Shown one piece after another: positions 1 to 10,797 of a stretch of 64,000 nucleotides of DNA. A program made the translations under genes and the position numbers. How positions within the stretch are numbered: the stretch's first letter is position 1; each line of letters opens with the position of its first letter. The stretch is taken from NCBI GenBank assembly GCA_030220185.1, contig JASPKZ010005707.1, positions 310,001 through 374,000 on the forward strand. The letters run 5' to 3'. Under the pieces are notes generated by a model that saw only the letters and a program-made list of their open reading frames with translations, was not told the DNA's origin and searched no databases. The DNA comes from Diploptera punctata (Eukaryota > Arthropoda > Insecta > Blattodea > Blaberidae).

Positions 1-73
1 AAAGTGCCAGAAGAGCTAAATCGTCTGCAAAAAGAATAGCATCGAGTTTGAGGTTCCTATTGATGGGTATATA
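1..73 (-). repeat. LINE-B reverse transcriptase fragment
   Basis: The first 72 bases are identical or nearly so to 48953-49024 inside the LINE-B copy there, covering the LFADDLALL catalytic motif on the - strand. Only this scrap is inside the window. Confidence 0.7.
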
Positions 74-103
74 TACTCTTGTTTATTTAGTTCATCATTG
101 CAG

Positions 104-243
104 TCTCGAGATAGCTTCGCAAGCTGTCCCGGGTACGATTCTCAGTCGGGACAGGTTTCCTAGGTGATGTTTCTTTTTTCAGGGTTTGCCCTCACTCTTA
201 AGACAAATGTCAGGAAACGGTCCCCGAATACCATCTGGCCATT
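104..243 (+). repeat. SINE-C, degenerate
   Basis: A weak tRNA-like head (CTCGAGATAGC, GGTACGATTCTCAGTCGGGACAG without the exact B box) precedes the SINE-C body (gaggtttttt-like, AAGACAAATGTCAGGAAA, GGTCCCCGAATACCATCTGGCC). The bases from 244 to 660 show nothing I recognise. Confidence 0.55.
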
Positions 244-660
244 ATAATCAGCATTATAATATTTGCAATGTTTAGTATGAATGCTTTGTTTCGTCCTAAT
301 GTTGTGTTGTTTCGAAGGAGGCGCCGACGTTGAGCTGATCAGTCATTAGGGGAAGCCCTTCATGTCGTTGTGTAATAAACGTATAAGTATCCTCTCCCGA
401 CAGGTCATACTACTGTAAGGTTTAGGTGTTGTGTGCATTTTAAAAAGTACCTATCAGGTGAGAGGTTAAACTGAATGATAGGAGAAGAATATTGTATTAA
501 ATAGTGTTGAAGTGCTAAGGAATTCATTGAGTAGCCTTGAGGTGAACGAGTCCGAAGAAAATGAACGTTTACTCATTTCTAGAGCGTCTCAGATGACATT
601 TGTGTAATAACGATGAATTCCATTTAAATAATTACTGTCACTTTTTCCCTTCAGATACGA

Positions 661-861
661 GTATTTGCAAAAACACACATATTTTTCGATCGTATAAAAG
701 CAGTTCACATCGTTGAATCAGACATCAATATTTGCAAAAACACACATATTTTTCGATCATATAAAAGCAGTTCACATCGTTGAATCAGACATCAATATTT
801 GCAAAAACACACATATTTTTCGATCATATAAAAGCAGTTCACATCGTTGAATCAGACATCA
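661..861 (+). promoter_or_regulatory. Triplicated TATA core promoter of gene A
   Basis: Three tandem 67-bp units (661-727, 728-794, 795-861) are identical except for one or two bases in the first. Each holds TATAAAAG (693, 760, 827) and, about 27 bases downstream, an arthropod-type initiator TCAGAC (A at 720, 787, 854). The third unit leads directly into the proposed 5' UTR and micro-exon of gene A. Use of all three start sites is inference. Confidence 0.7.
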
Positions 862-3800
862 ATCAATCGTTCTCTCTCATCAGGTGAAGAGGTATAAGAA
901 ATAAACTTTTTCGCGGTAAGTATATTTGTTTTATTCCTGTATGAAAAATTTATTATAAGGAAAGTTACGAATAACCTATCACCTGGTAGCCAGATCTTGT
1001 GCTATCCCAACAGTATATAATGATTCCTAATTCCTTTTACACAAGTTGTAGAAGTGGTTTTGTACATAAGATTTCACGAAAAGCCATGGAAAGTAAATCC
1101 ATTAGGTCACACAAGAGAATTTCCAAGTTTTACAAAATAGAAAGGAGTGCGCCTATGCGGGGCAAGATAGCAGCATATTATATGTGAAACCGGAATGACC
1201 AACCCCCGCGATTAATACCCACTAATTTTCGCTAGGTTGGAATGCACGCTTAAATTAGTGTACACCGGATTAGTGTATTGAATAATACGTATGATTTTTT
1301 AGTTAGGTAAAATGAGGAATTTAGTGTACATCGAATTTCTTGGAACGTTTGGTAATTTATTGCAAAGGTTGATGATTGAGGTTTTACAGATAATATGCTG
1401 CTATCCTGCGGAAATTTCGTAAGCTTTGCGCATGCGCACTAGAATTTTTTTTCAGTGACTCAATGGAACCTTTTTCCATTTATCAACCAGCAGGATACCA
1501 CACAACAAATTTTGATGCGGAAGTAACGGCTATTCATATTTCACTCCAACAATTACTATACAGAATAAATAAATTTCAAAATGCTGTCATACTCTCTGAT
1601 TCTAAGGCAGCAATATATGCAATAAATTCACACAAAATGAAGTCAATACAAATTAAAGAGTGCTACAAAATGATTCAACAACTCCAAAAAGGGGACCCGG
1701 AATATCATATACTTATAATGTTAAATGTAAATAACATTTTCTCCTGAACTGCTAATCCTATCAAGTTGACATTTTTACAGTGGAAACGTTCATATATTTA
1801 GAATCTTCTATCATAACGATTTATATAGATATGCATTTATATCAAAAATTTTTTTTTTCTTTACAAATATTTTCTATCAGTTTTTTACACTGTATTTTGC
1901 AACCTAAATTCTTTAATTACTGAGCTATCATAACGTCAATATAGTAAAAAGTGTATATGAGCACTATATTGAAGCCCTGAAAAAATCAGGTCTCCAGCTT
2001 TAATAGTTTAGAAGAAAATGTTCTTTATATATTGAAAAAAATGAATGCTAGCTATGGGAGAGAGTTGACGGCTCACGCCCACATTTTAAAGGGACGGGGA
2101 ATATTTAAAACAAATAATAAACACACATAGAAACAAGATACAGGCAAGATAATTATACCAGATTAAAGAGGAATCTTTCTAGTATTTTAATTTATGAAAA
2201 AATGAAAATGCATTTTTTCATCACATCTGGCCTTCCGGGTCCCCCTTAACTCGATCCGTTTTCCTCAAATATTCGGCCGAGATGTTGTTAGATGTCAACT
2301 GAAAGAATGTACTGACATCTGTCCACCAATTTTCAACTTCCAAAAACTCCACAAATTCGTGTAAGACAGTCAAATAACTTACCTTAGGTATGCAAGATGG
2401 TACGCGCTAGCAATGGATCCTGGCGAATGCCCTTGATCGTCAGTTCAATGGAAGAGCCTACCCAGACTCCACACTGTAAATTTCTGGCCAGTCACGTGTA
2501 CAAATAAAACAGTTACACTTGCAAAAACGTTGAGTACAGTCGATAGTAAATTATAGTGAGAACCGAACGTGTTGGTTTTACTTTTCAAACCATATGAATA
2601 AAGTTCCAACATGAAGTTCCTTAAAGAGAAATGCAAGCCACGTAAATTAAACATATTCATTTCGATGAAAATAGTACCAAAACACATTTACACGATTTAA
2701 TCCTAACAAATAAACCAAGACACAAAACTTACATAATTCACACAATTTTAGCCAAAAATAGCTATAAAGTTTTGATACTTGCATCTGACCACCCCGTTTG
2801 AAATACCGTTTAACGAATTTGGTGGGATGTAACCCAGTGACTTGGTAGTAAAAATTGTTACTCTTAAAATTAAACACGTTGAAATGCTGTGTCGGTAAAG
2901 ATTTTTAAAAATTATAAAAAGTAATGGGACACTGTATATAATAAATTAGAAGACAATGAGCACTTCATCCACGGATAAAGATAACCGTATTATTTGATTT
3001 TTATTGCAGGTTTAAAGAATAAAACAAGAAGAGATACTATATTGAAGTTTTATAAAATATTGGCAGTTCCTGCATTATTTTATGTTAGCGAAACTTGGGT
3101 AATGACCAATAAATTACAAAGTAGAATACAAAGCGCAGAAATGAACTTCCTTAGACGAACAAAAGGCTGCACAAGATTGGATCGGATAAAGAATGAAGAT
3201 ATATGAACAGAGTTAAATATATATCCATTGAATGAGAAAGTCAAAGAATGTAGAGAGAAATGGTTTAAACGTGTGGAAATGAATGTAACAAGATTATAAA
3301 GAGCAGCATTTAACTACAAGCCAAGAGGTTCAAGGAATGTAGGAAGGCCAGTGAAAAGATGGACAGAACAACTGTGAGGCGGAGCAGGCAATTTTTTCCT
3401 TGCCCGTGAAGTGAAAAAGAAGAGGAAGATTTAAAAAATGTTTAGCAGTGACTTTTATTTTCACTTCTGGGGGTGTTAGCAATGACTTGTGGTTCTACTT
3501 TCTACTGGCTCAGCACCCATCTGATAAACACAAGACTCGCATCTAAGCTCCCATTACAAATTTCGTTCGTCAGGAACCATTGCTAGACCAATATGTCAGG
3601 GGAGACACTAGACTAGTGAAATTGGTGAACTTCAAATATCGCCATTTGCCAATATTTGCTCTCTGGTGAATCTTAATCCTCTACTCTGGTCAACATGATT
3701 TTGTCTCATGAGTACTAATAGTTGTACTTAATGCAGTTTTTTATCGTGTTTTCAAATATGTATTCGGCGCGCCGTAGCCGAGCGGTTAAGGTAGGAAGCC

Positions 3801-6618
3801 TTGGCGCAGAGCTACGGGACTTGCGCTGGTTCGAGTCTCCATGGGGGAAGACATTTTCTCATGGTATTTCGGCCAGTATGGGACCAGTGCCAACCCAGCA
3901 TCGTGAGGCAATTGGGTAGCTACAATAAGTAGCGGCTCCAGGTTGAGGAACCAGCTATAACGGCTGGGGGACTCGACATGCTAACCACATGTCACCCCTA
4001 CACTGGCTGTTGATCGTCTACCTCTGTGATTGACACATGTGGATGTGAAGGGCCAGCAGCCGGCTGGTAAAAGGGCAACCGCTGAAAAGTGGAAAGACCC
4101 TCAATCGGAATCGGAATTTCTCCATCACCCACAGTTTTTTTATTTCAATTTCAATTAATGGATTTAAATAATTATCTTTTAATAAACGTTTTTTCGTTCA
4201 TTTGTTCATTGTAAAATAAAATGGGGAACACTTTCATCAGGAGATTTCAGCTATGGGAAACATATATGAAGGCAAATGAAATCCCAATATGCTGGCCGAT
4301 TATTGTTGGACCATCAAGAGGGATGCTCCACAGGTGAAATATAGCAGAAAATCGTCATTTCTTACTTTCTAGGTGAGTCCGAATGTTCGAATGTTGTGTA
4401 GTTACAAATCTAGAAAATATTAAAGTGTTTGAAACTATAAATTCCTGCCTCTCGGAAACCTTGAGTGATGGAGAAACCGATACCATATTTCAATTCAGGA
4501 GAAAAAGTACTATTAGAATCACATATTTGTCTTTCTGAAACAAAAAAAAAGTTTCTTTTTGTTGCTCAGTGTTATTATAGCATCGTACCTTCTTTCAAAC
4601 GTTATTATTACTGAAGTCCACTCTACATGCTTAACATTTTAATATGAATTATGAAAGACTTTTTTTATACGAAAGACCGTACACTTCATGTCTCATCTGG
4701 ACAGAAAAATGTGTTTCAGATCTTCACGGTACTCACTACTTCGGTAGTGATAATCACCGCAACTCCAGGAGTGGTTCATCAGTCACTTCCTGCTGTTCAT
4801 GGACAGTTCAATTTTCCATCTACTCCCCTGCAGATTCCCACCTCTCATGCCCCTCTAACTCTTCACCAGGCTCCGTTGAATTTCGAACAAGCTCCCCTAG
4901 CTGTATCGCATGCTCCCATTGAACTTCATCAACATACTCTTCAGATATCTCACGCTCCTGCTCTTCAGGCGGCTACCATAGCTCACGCTCCTGTTGCCTT
5001 AGCTCATCAGCCTGAACATTATGTGAGTATAACTATGGGACCATTTCTCATACAAAATAGAATTGTAGCAAAATTTATCATTATATATTTTGTATATTCA
5101 TCAAATTAACTCATTACCCAAATATCAATTTAAAAGTTTGTTGAACTGCTGCAGTCACGAAAAAAATATATAGTGGAACTGGCTGTAAAAGGGACAGGAT
5201 TTTTGGACAGCCTTTACATATAAACTCTTTTGCTCACTATTGTTTGTGAATTCAGTTTGAACGTATCTTCGCCTCCTTTTCTGTAATCCGTAACAGTCCA
5301 CTAGTTTAGAAAGGCCAGACATTGATTTTTATGTTTACAGACCATTTGATAATCTTGGATTGTGTCCGTTTTGAGAGGAACAGACAATATTACAAGACTA
5401 CTATCGATAAATTTATTCCATAATTAACCTCTGCTGTTATATCGAGTGACTAACTCAAATATCTACAATATTTATAATCAACCTAATTTCTTCTTTATTT
5501 TGCCTTTCTTCATTTTTAGTTTCCGAGAAATTAAATTTTCAGAATACTTTCAACAAATATGTAACTAATCAACTGAGTTGGTGTTTACTTGATTAAAATC
5601 CATATATATTAATTAAATAAAAATAAAACTTAGTTTTATTTGATTTTCATAATTATTAAGATATAATTCAGTGACAGCTCTTTCGGTACACTGTACCTAT
5701 AACAACACAATTCATAATTTGTTAACATGTCTGAAGAAGGTACAGTGTATCGAAACAGCTGTCACTGAATTATATCTTAATAAATATGAAAATGAAATAA
5801 AACTACGTTTTATTTTATTTAATTAATAAATATGTAAGTAATAATTTAAAATATGTATAAGATATTTTTAAAACAATACATTCATTAATTCATTAACGCC
5901 TACAAATTCAAGATTATTTTACGAAGTATATAATTAAAATGATAAAAAATATCGTATTGTTAATTTTTAAATGAAAAATATAAATTCAATAAAAAAGTAT
6001 CTGCTTTCCGGACTGTTCCAATTTAACTATAGCACTGTTTTTTTAACAGTTACATAATTTCTTCCACGATACTAGAATTGAAATAAAATTTGATCCTATA
6101 TGTAATTAATACATTTGGTAACAGATGCAATTTATTTAATATATTCCATTATAGTACAATTCAATATTCAACATTTTATATATAGATTAATTATTAAAAC
6201 ACAATCATGGATATTTTAGGCACCTGCGAACTACGAGTTCAAATACGGAGTACACGATGCCCACACTCACGACATCAAAGAACAGGCTGAGAGGCGCAAC
6301 GGTGACAAGGTTGAGGGTTATTACCGCTTGGTTGAACCCGATGGTACTGTCAGAACTGTACACTACACCGCTGATCATGAGAACGGATTCAACGCTGTAG
6401 TACAGAAATCTGGACATGCTAATCATCCAGCTCCTGCTCCTCAACAGCATGATGTCACTCTTTTGAAAAACGTTGTATCTGCTCCTCTGCTCAGAAATTC
6501 TCATGCACCTGCTCTTTATTCTTCTGACCAAGCTTCCAGTTATTCCAATTATGAGCCTGCTTATGCTTCAAACTATGGACACAATCTTCAACTTGGAGAG
6601 TACAGTGGTCATTATTAA
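854..6618 (+). CDS. RR-2 cuticular protein gene A (three exons)
   Basis: A secreted structural protein of the cuticle, expected to bind chitin through an extended Rebers-Riddiford RR-2 domain. The proposed coding exons are 901-915, 4720-5022 and 6220-6618, all joined in phase 0, giving about 238 residues. Exon 2 gives a hydrophobic signal segment ([15 protein letters not shown]) and then repeats of the type HAP--LHQ. Exon 3 gives the RR-2 core [18 protein letters not shown], then [16 protein letters not shown] and GFNAVV, and a tail rich in Ser, Tyr and Ala. Splice sites are GTAAGT/TTTCAG for intron 1 and GTGAGT/TTTTAG for intron 2. No Met codon exists in exons 2 and 3, and the expected start codon in exon 1 reads ATA. 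The gene may therefore be impaired, use a non-AUG start, or have a start exon I have missed. It is the only + strand member of the cluster. An AATAAA lies at 6921. Confidence 0.8.
901..915 (+). CDS. Gene A exon 1, five-codon micro-exon with ATA in place of ATG
   Basis: The 15 bases ATAAACTTTTTCGCG precede a strong GTAAGT donor and read (I/M)-N-F-F-A in phase 0. The micro-exons proposed for genes B, C and D are also 15 nt, begin ATGGC and end phase 0 at a donor, so position and frame match. The start codon would be ATA. No ATG lies between the third initiator (854) and the donor (916). Read with Met, the junction [14 protein letters not shown] would be a normal signal peptide. Confidence 0.5.
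1147..1442. mobile_element. Small inverted-repeat element (MITE-like)
   Basis: GATAGCAGCATATTAT (1167-1182) recurs inverted as ATAATATGCTGCTATC (1391-1406), with flanking AGTGCGC motifs on both sides. It has no coding capacity and its boundaries are approximate. Confidence 0.45.
1463..1747 (+). pseudogene. RNase H domain fragment of a non-LTR retrotransposon
   Basis: The translation contains [11 protein letters not shown] and [16 protein letters not shown], the Glu- and Asp-bearing segments of the RNase H fold found at the C-terminus of I/Jockey/R1-type LINE ORF2. No reverse transcriptase adjoins it, so it is a dead fragment. I recognise nothing between 1750 and 2990. Confidence 0.6.
2994..3430 (+). 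pseudogene. LINE-B ORF2 C-terminal fragment
   Basis: Reads [20 protein letters not shown], then [20 protein letters not shown], a stop, EKWFKRVEM, and [14 protein letters not shown]. This is the post-RT C-terminus typical of insect LINEs. The GAAGAAGAAG-type tail marks the 3' end, and stops interrupt the frame. Confidence 0.7.
3683..4590 (+). mobile_element. Element F (DNA-transposon-like), split by SINE-A
   Basis: The ends read CTGGTCAACATG and GTTGCTCAGTGTTATT, matching the ACACTG-type inverted ends of the other copies in the window. The body encodes a broken copy of [10 protein letters not shown] and [11 protein letters not shown] protein sequence. SINE-A (3768-4106) is inserted after TATTCGG. 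Other copies lie at 11313, 20024, 20850 and 37175. Confidence 0.55.
3768..4106 (+). repeat. SINE-A, full-length tRNA-derived SINE
   Basis: The tRNA-like head GCCGTAGCCGAGCGGTTAAG (A box) and GGTTCGAGTC (B box) is followed by a body with GGCCAGTATGGGACCAGTGCC, ending CGCTGAAAAGTGGAAAGACC. It sits in element F, with ATTCGG/AATCGG as a probable target duplication. Confidence 0.75.
4720..5022 (+). CDS. Gene A exon 2: signal core and HAP repeats
   Basis: An acceptor TGTGTTTCAG precedes ATC TTC ACG. The exon reads a hydrophobic run then low-complexity His-Ala-Pro repeats, and ends in PEHY before GTGAGT. The final -EHY is shared with genes B and D. An open frame continues upstream to an ATG at 4651, but it places the hydrophobic segment internally, so splicing is preferred. 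Confidence 0.82.
5609..5827. repeat. 90-bp-arm inverted repeat in gene A intron 2 (Penelope-terminal type)
   Basis: The arms 5609-5698 and 5738-5827 are near-perfect inverted copies around GACAGCT/AGCTGTC and GGTACAGTGTACC. The right arm has CTGAAGA, a short hairpin and GAAA, the order of a hammerhead core. Related single copies lie at 11945-12005 and 57500-57640. Confidence 0.6.
6220..6618 (+). CDS. Gene A exon 3: RR-2 domain and tail
   Basis: The exon opens after ATTTTAG with [18 protein letters not shown] and holds the complete RR-2 consensus, including the aromatic positions YEF, GYY, HYTAD and GFNAVV. It ends with the stop TAA at 6616. The tail has SHAPAL and Tyr-rich motifs. Confidence 0.9.
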   Translation, partial: APANYEFKYGVHDAHTHDIKEQAERRNGDKVEGYYRLVEPDGTVRTVHYTADHENGFNAVVQKSGHANHPAPAPQQHDVTLLKNVVSAPLLRNSHAPALYSSDQASSYSNYEPAYASNYGHNLQLGEYSGHY

Positions 6619-7552
6619 TTAGAGAAAGTGGGCAGCAAATTTAAATTTGAATCATTTATCCACTTTTTAATATAGAAATCAAAACGTATACATAATCATG
6701 CCAATTGGGTTTTCATAAAATAGTGAAAAAGATCGAATAATCACAATTTATAAATAATGTTAAGAGCAAAGAACACCATACGTGTGTTTAATTTCATTAA
6801 ACTCAATTTGTAATTCTACTGCGGAAAGAATTTGAATTTTAACTATATTATATTAACAAAATGAATTTCATATTAAAATAATTATATTTAATTTATTTAA
6901 AATCAGTAACTTAAGAAATTAATAAAATATATAAACACAGAAGAATATGTAATATAACAAAATGGATGAGGTAGACTTATTTCACTTAAGATTACTATTG
7001 GGATTTAGATTAGTATTAATATAGCTTTAATACAATTTTATATCTTAATTGATTTGTAATTCGAGTAGAACCTCCATTCAAATCCAACATTTTGAAATAA
7101 CAAATACTTGTTTCCCTTAAAAAAAGGCAGTTTTTATATTTAGTATTTTGGTGATAACAGTTAAGAAATCAACATTAGCTCCACTTTTCTTTAGATATAA
7201 ACGTACTTTGTAATTTTTTTCTAATTGGTCCTTCAATTTTGTTTCAAGGACATTTAAGTATGCAAGTCAGAATTCATCCATATCGAATCGTCCTAGAATT
7301 AATTTCTGTCACTTTAATGTGATTACATTCTAAAGAAATAGATTTCATAAATACGAATATGTGATGTCATATCATATATCATATATTTTTCTCATTTTAC
7401 AGATATGCCAGTATTTTTTAGAATCACAATTTTAAAATATATTCTCCTACATTTTCTAAAAATACCTCCTCTAAGATTGTTTAGTGCTTTGAATTTTGTT
7501 CTTTCTTCTTTTAAACGAACAACTCTATAATTATTTAAATTAAAAGGCTTTA
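6619..7552. other. Gene A 3' flank without recognised features
   Basis: AT-rich sequence after the gene A stop. I see only AATAAA at 6921 as a possible polyadenylation signal. Confidence 0.4.
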
Positions 7553-7675
7553 AATAGAAGCCAAAAGATTCAAGGAATGTAGGAAGGCCAGTGAAAAGAT
7601 GGACAGAACAACTGTGAGGCGGAACAGGCATTTTGCCTAGCCCGTGAAATGAAGAAGAAGAAGAAAAAGCAATAA
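7553..7675 (+). repeat. LINE-B 3' end fragment
   Basis: The stretch AAGATTCAAGGAATGTAGG and GAAGGCCAGTGAAAAGATGG is nearly identical to 3325-3365, and ends in a GAAGAAGAAGAAG tail. Confidence 0.65.
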
Positions 7676-8139
7676 TTAAATTTCTACCTTCAATTTTGCT
7701 CTTCTAAACAAATGTATATTTCTTAATTTGTTTCGTTATACATTTCTATCATTTTTCCCTATTGATTCTTTGTTCATATAATTGTAATGTGATCTATATA
7801 AAAAATTGCATGGTAATTTTATTTCTGTATAATTAAATTATACCTATTTTCTTGATACTTTAGCTCTTTTCTCTTTTTTTCTCTTTTAAAAATTGTGATT
7901 TTCTACCTTTTGAAAATGTAATGTACTGTATTTTATCGTTGTATATATTAATTTATTAAATGTTGTTTCTTTCTGATTTTAATATCGTGTTGTTCTTGCA
8001 GTTAGGTTCCAAGTGCATAATAATGTGTACTGGTTAGAATTACAGTGTTGCAAGTCATTTTTGTCAGAAATACATTTGTAATTATTGTATGTCTACAAAT
8101 TCAATTCAGTTCAGTTTTTATTTAGGTGGCATTCCTAAA

Positions 8140-8340
8140 AAAGTATTTTTTATTATATACCGTATAACTTTCCTCATTAGAGGATTCTCTCAAGGACAAG
8201 GTGATACAGACAATTAATTTTTGAAATTGATGAAATGCATTTTGTAAATACATTAATATATTCCAAATTGTAATTGAAGTATACATACAATAAAGTAGAA
8301 ATTTTGTAAATATGGTTTCTTAAAAATTGCTCATCTTCCA
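8140..8340 (-). repeat. LINE-G 3' end
   Basis: Reverse complement of the segment at 32690-32840, including CTCATTAGAGGATT and GTGATACAGACAATTAATTT. Non-coding tail of a LINE. Confidence 0.55.
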
Positions 8341-8879
8341 TTCTTAAAACATGTCCTAACCACTTTAATTCCTTCTCCTCGATTCTTTCAATTATGCTTT
8401 GTTCTGTTTACATTATGTTTCTAATTTCTGGATCTGTTATACAAATCAATATGTTTAATAGAGTTAGAGGCATGAGATTTTAATCTACAACAAATTTAAG
8501 TTTAAAAGAACGAATGTGTGATAAATCTTTCAGAGAAATTGTCATCAACATCTTTCCTGCGTTGTTTTTCTTCATGTTACGATTAATCTGGTTTTATATT
8601 GATCTCAATTTTGTTTAATCATTTTAATTGCTGTAATAATAAGAGAATGCAAGTTACATTTTATTATGTAACTGCAGCCACTGCTAAAACATACTAACGT
8701 TTAGATTGAAAATAAAAAAGCTTTCCTTTGATTTATTTCTTCATCTACAGCTGACATTAACCTATAATACAAAGTGAATTGCTTGGTTCTACATTTTATG
8801 ATAATTAAATGTTATTTACAATCATCCATTTATCCATCTTTTGAGTTATTATATTTTTTTCAGTACGATCTATTTATTT

Positions 8880-9480
8880 CGTATTGATTTAGGAACAAAA
8901 TTAGACCATTCAGGCGATAACACAGTGGAAATTAAAAATAGAATCGCACAAACAAAACAAGCAATAAATGTTCTAAACTCTGCTTGGTGGAGCAAAAATA
9001 TTACAAAAAATAGAAAATTACAAATATATCGAACCATAATTCACAGCATTTTAACATATGGTGCTGAAGTCTGGCAAATTCCTACCAGGGAAATGAAACG
9101 AATATTAAGTACAGAAATGGATGTTTTAAGAAGATCAGCTGGAAAATCTAGAATGGATAGAATACGAAATAAAGAAATAAGGGAAATTATGGGTGTACAA
9201 GAGGAGCCGGACATCATAGACATTATAGAAAAGAAAAGATTACAGTGGTATGGCCATATCAGAAGAATGCCAGAGCCAAGATTGCCAAAAATTGTTATGG
9301 AATGGATCCCAATGGAAAGGAGGAAGAGAAGAAGACCGAAGAAAACTAGGATACAAGGGGTACAAGCAGCTATGAATATCAGAAGAATGAAGGAAGATCA
9401 ATGGATGGACAGAGAGGAATGGCGTTTGGTTTCCGGAAGACGGCGGCAGCTGCCATAATACCGGATGATGATGATGATTT
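8880..9480 (+). pseudogene. LINE-C ORF2 C-terminus
   Basis: An open frame of about 200 codons reads KIAQ or RIAQTKQAINVLN, IIHSILTYGAEVWQIP, EMDVLRRSAGKSRMDRIRNK, KRLQWYGHIRRMPE and RRPKKTRIQGVQ. This is the conserved region after the RT domain of a non-LTR element. It ends in a GATGATGATGAT tail. The frame is intact here but the RT domain is missing. Related fragments lie at 24575 and 27005. Confidence 0.75.
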
Positions 9481-9499
9481 TATATTATTGATACATAAC

Positions 9500-9832
9500 T
9501 AACTCACTGGCACTGTCAAACCCGTAGGTTCATGATCCTCGAACATAAGCTCTCCATATATCTGTCTTCTGAGCTGATGTCCAATCATGTCTGTATAATC
9601 TACTTCTCTGAAATCTTAGTTAATTTTGCTCTCCGACCTTATTCTTGGTCTACCAACAGGATGTTTTCCTCTGGTTTTCCTACATGAAGATTTCCAAGCT
9701 AATTATTCATTCGTAGCACGTGTCCTCCCATCCTAGTCTACGAGATTTATTCTTCTTCCTATAAAGCACTGTTAAGCAGTCTTATCCTTTCGCCTGTCTG
9801 TTCATCTCTCTTCGTTCCAAAAAAAATCACAC
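9500..9832 (-). repeat. LINE-A 3' part, left arm of an inverted pair
   Basis: The 3' end of LINE-A (ACTCACTGGCACTGTC, then ATAAGCTCTCCATA and CTGTCTGTTCATCTCTCTT) is read inverted. It faces a second copy starting at 9837. Confidence 0.75.
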
Positions 9833-9836
9833 GAAC

Positions 9837-10240
9837 TTTATTCTTACTTTAAAGGAGGAGAAAAATATTATGAGTATTTGAGAACAAAGTTCTCAGGAAA
9901 ATTTTTGGGTCAAAGAGAGATGAACAGACAGGCGAATAGAGGAGAATGCATAACAGTGAGATACATGATATTTATATGAAACCACATGCAATAAGAAGAA
10001 TTACGTCTCTAGACTACGATAGGCAGGGGATGTGGCACGAATGGGGAATGAAAGAGAGGCATGGAAGCTTTTTGCTGGTTGCTTGACCAAGAGTGAGGTG
10101 GGAGAATTACATTAACCATGATTTGAGGAAAGTAATTATACAGGGGATGATTGGAAAACATTAGCCCAAGATAGGGATGTGTGGAGAGGTTATATCCGCG
10201 TGACCATGAACCTACTGGTTTGATAGTGCCAGTGAGTTAG
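9837..10240 (+). repeat. LINE-A 3' part, right arm of an inverted pair
   Basis: Reads the usual LINE-A sequence from CTTACTTTAAAGGAGGAG through GAACAGACAGGCGAATAGAG to GATAGTGCCAGTGAGTTAG. The coding frame is broken. It ends just downstream of gene B. Confidence 0.75.
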
Positions 10241-10443
10241 TATGTATACGTAAATATTCATACACATTTCTATGACCATAACACATTTAAGTAAAATGAA
10301 ACAACATAATTATGTAATCAAACGAAAAATGTATTTACAACAGAAACATTACAAAACAAGCTGACTATAAAGAAGGTAAAACTGAATGAGCTTGATGGGT
10401 ATTTACTGATGAGAATGCTAAGGAATCTAGTTGCAGTTACATC

Positions 10444-10797
10444 TTAGTGATGGTAGGTGTAAGTTGGCACGGAGTGCGTGTAAGTTGGCACAGAGTGCGT
10501 GTACACAGGAGCAGCGTGTGAATACGTGACGAGAGGAGCGGACACCACCTTCTTCACGGGAACAACCACCTTCTTGACTACAGGAGCAGGATGAACAGCG
10601 TGTCCGGACTTCTCTACCACAGCGTTGAATCCAGTGTGTTTGTCAGCAGTGTAGTGAACAGTACGGGTGGTGCCGTCAGGTTCAACCAACTTGTAGTAAC
10701 CTTCTACTTTGTCACCAACACGTTTTTCAGCCTGTTCCTTGATGTCGTGAGTGTGAGCATCGTGAACTCCGTACTTAAACTCATAGTTAGGAGGAGC
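10444..10797 (-). CDS. Gene B exon 3: RR-2 domain and tail
   Basis: Begins at the acceptor rc TTTTGCAG with APPNYEF and ends at TAA (10444-10446) after YHH. All RR-2 landmark residues are intact. The C-terminus is a short tandem of YTHSVP units. Confidence 0.9.
   Translation of the reverse strand, partial: APPNYEFKYGVHDAHTHDIKEQAEKRVGDKVEGYYKLVEPDGTTRTVHYTADKHTGFNAVVEKSGHAVHPAPVVKKVVVPVKKVVSAPLVTYSHAAPVYTHSVPTYTHSVPTYTYHH

Noticed and set aside
2605..2650. ATGAAGTTCCTTAAAGAG as an alternative first exon of gene A
   Set aside because: MKFLK is a tempting cuticle-type start, but no in-phase GT donor follows closely and there is no TATA box at the right distance.
2445..2877. Two overlapping - strand frames of 80 and 76 codons
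   Set aside because: Phe/Leu/Tyr-rich, no homology recognised, no splice or promoter context. I treat them as chance frames.
4644..4922. 92-codon frame overlapping gene A exon 2
   Set aside because: It is out of frame with the RR-2 exon and includes intron sequence. It is a shadow of exon 2.
7392..7631. 79-codon - strand frame
   Set aside because: It overlaps the LINE-B tail inverted and shows no domain.
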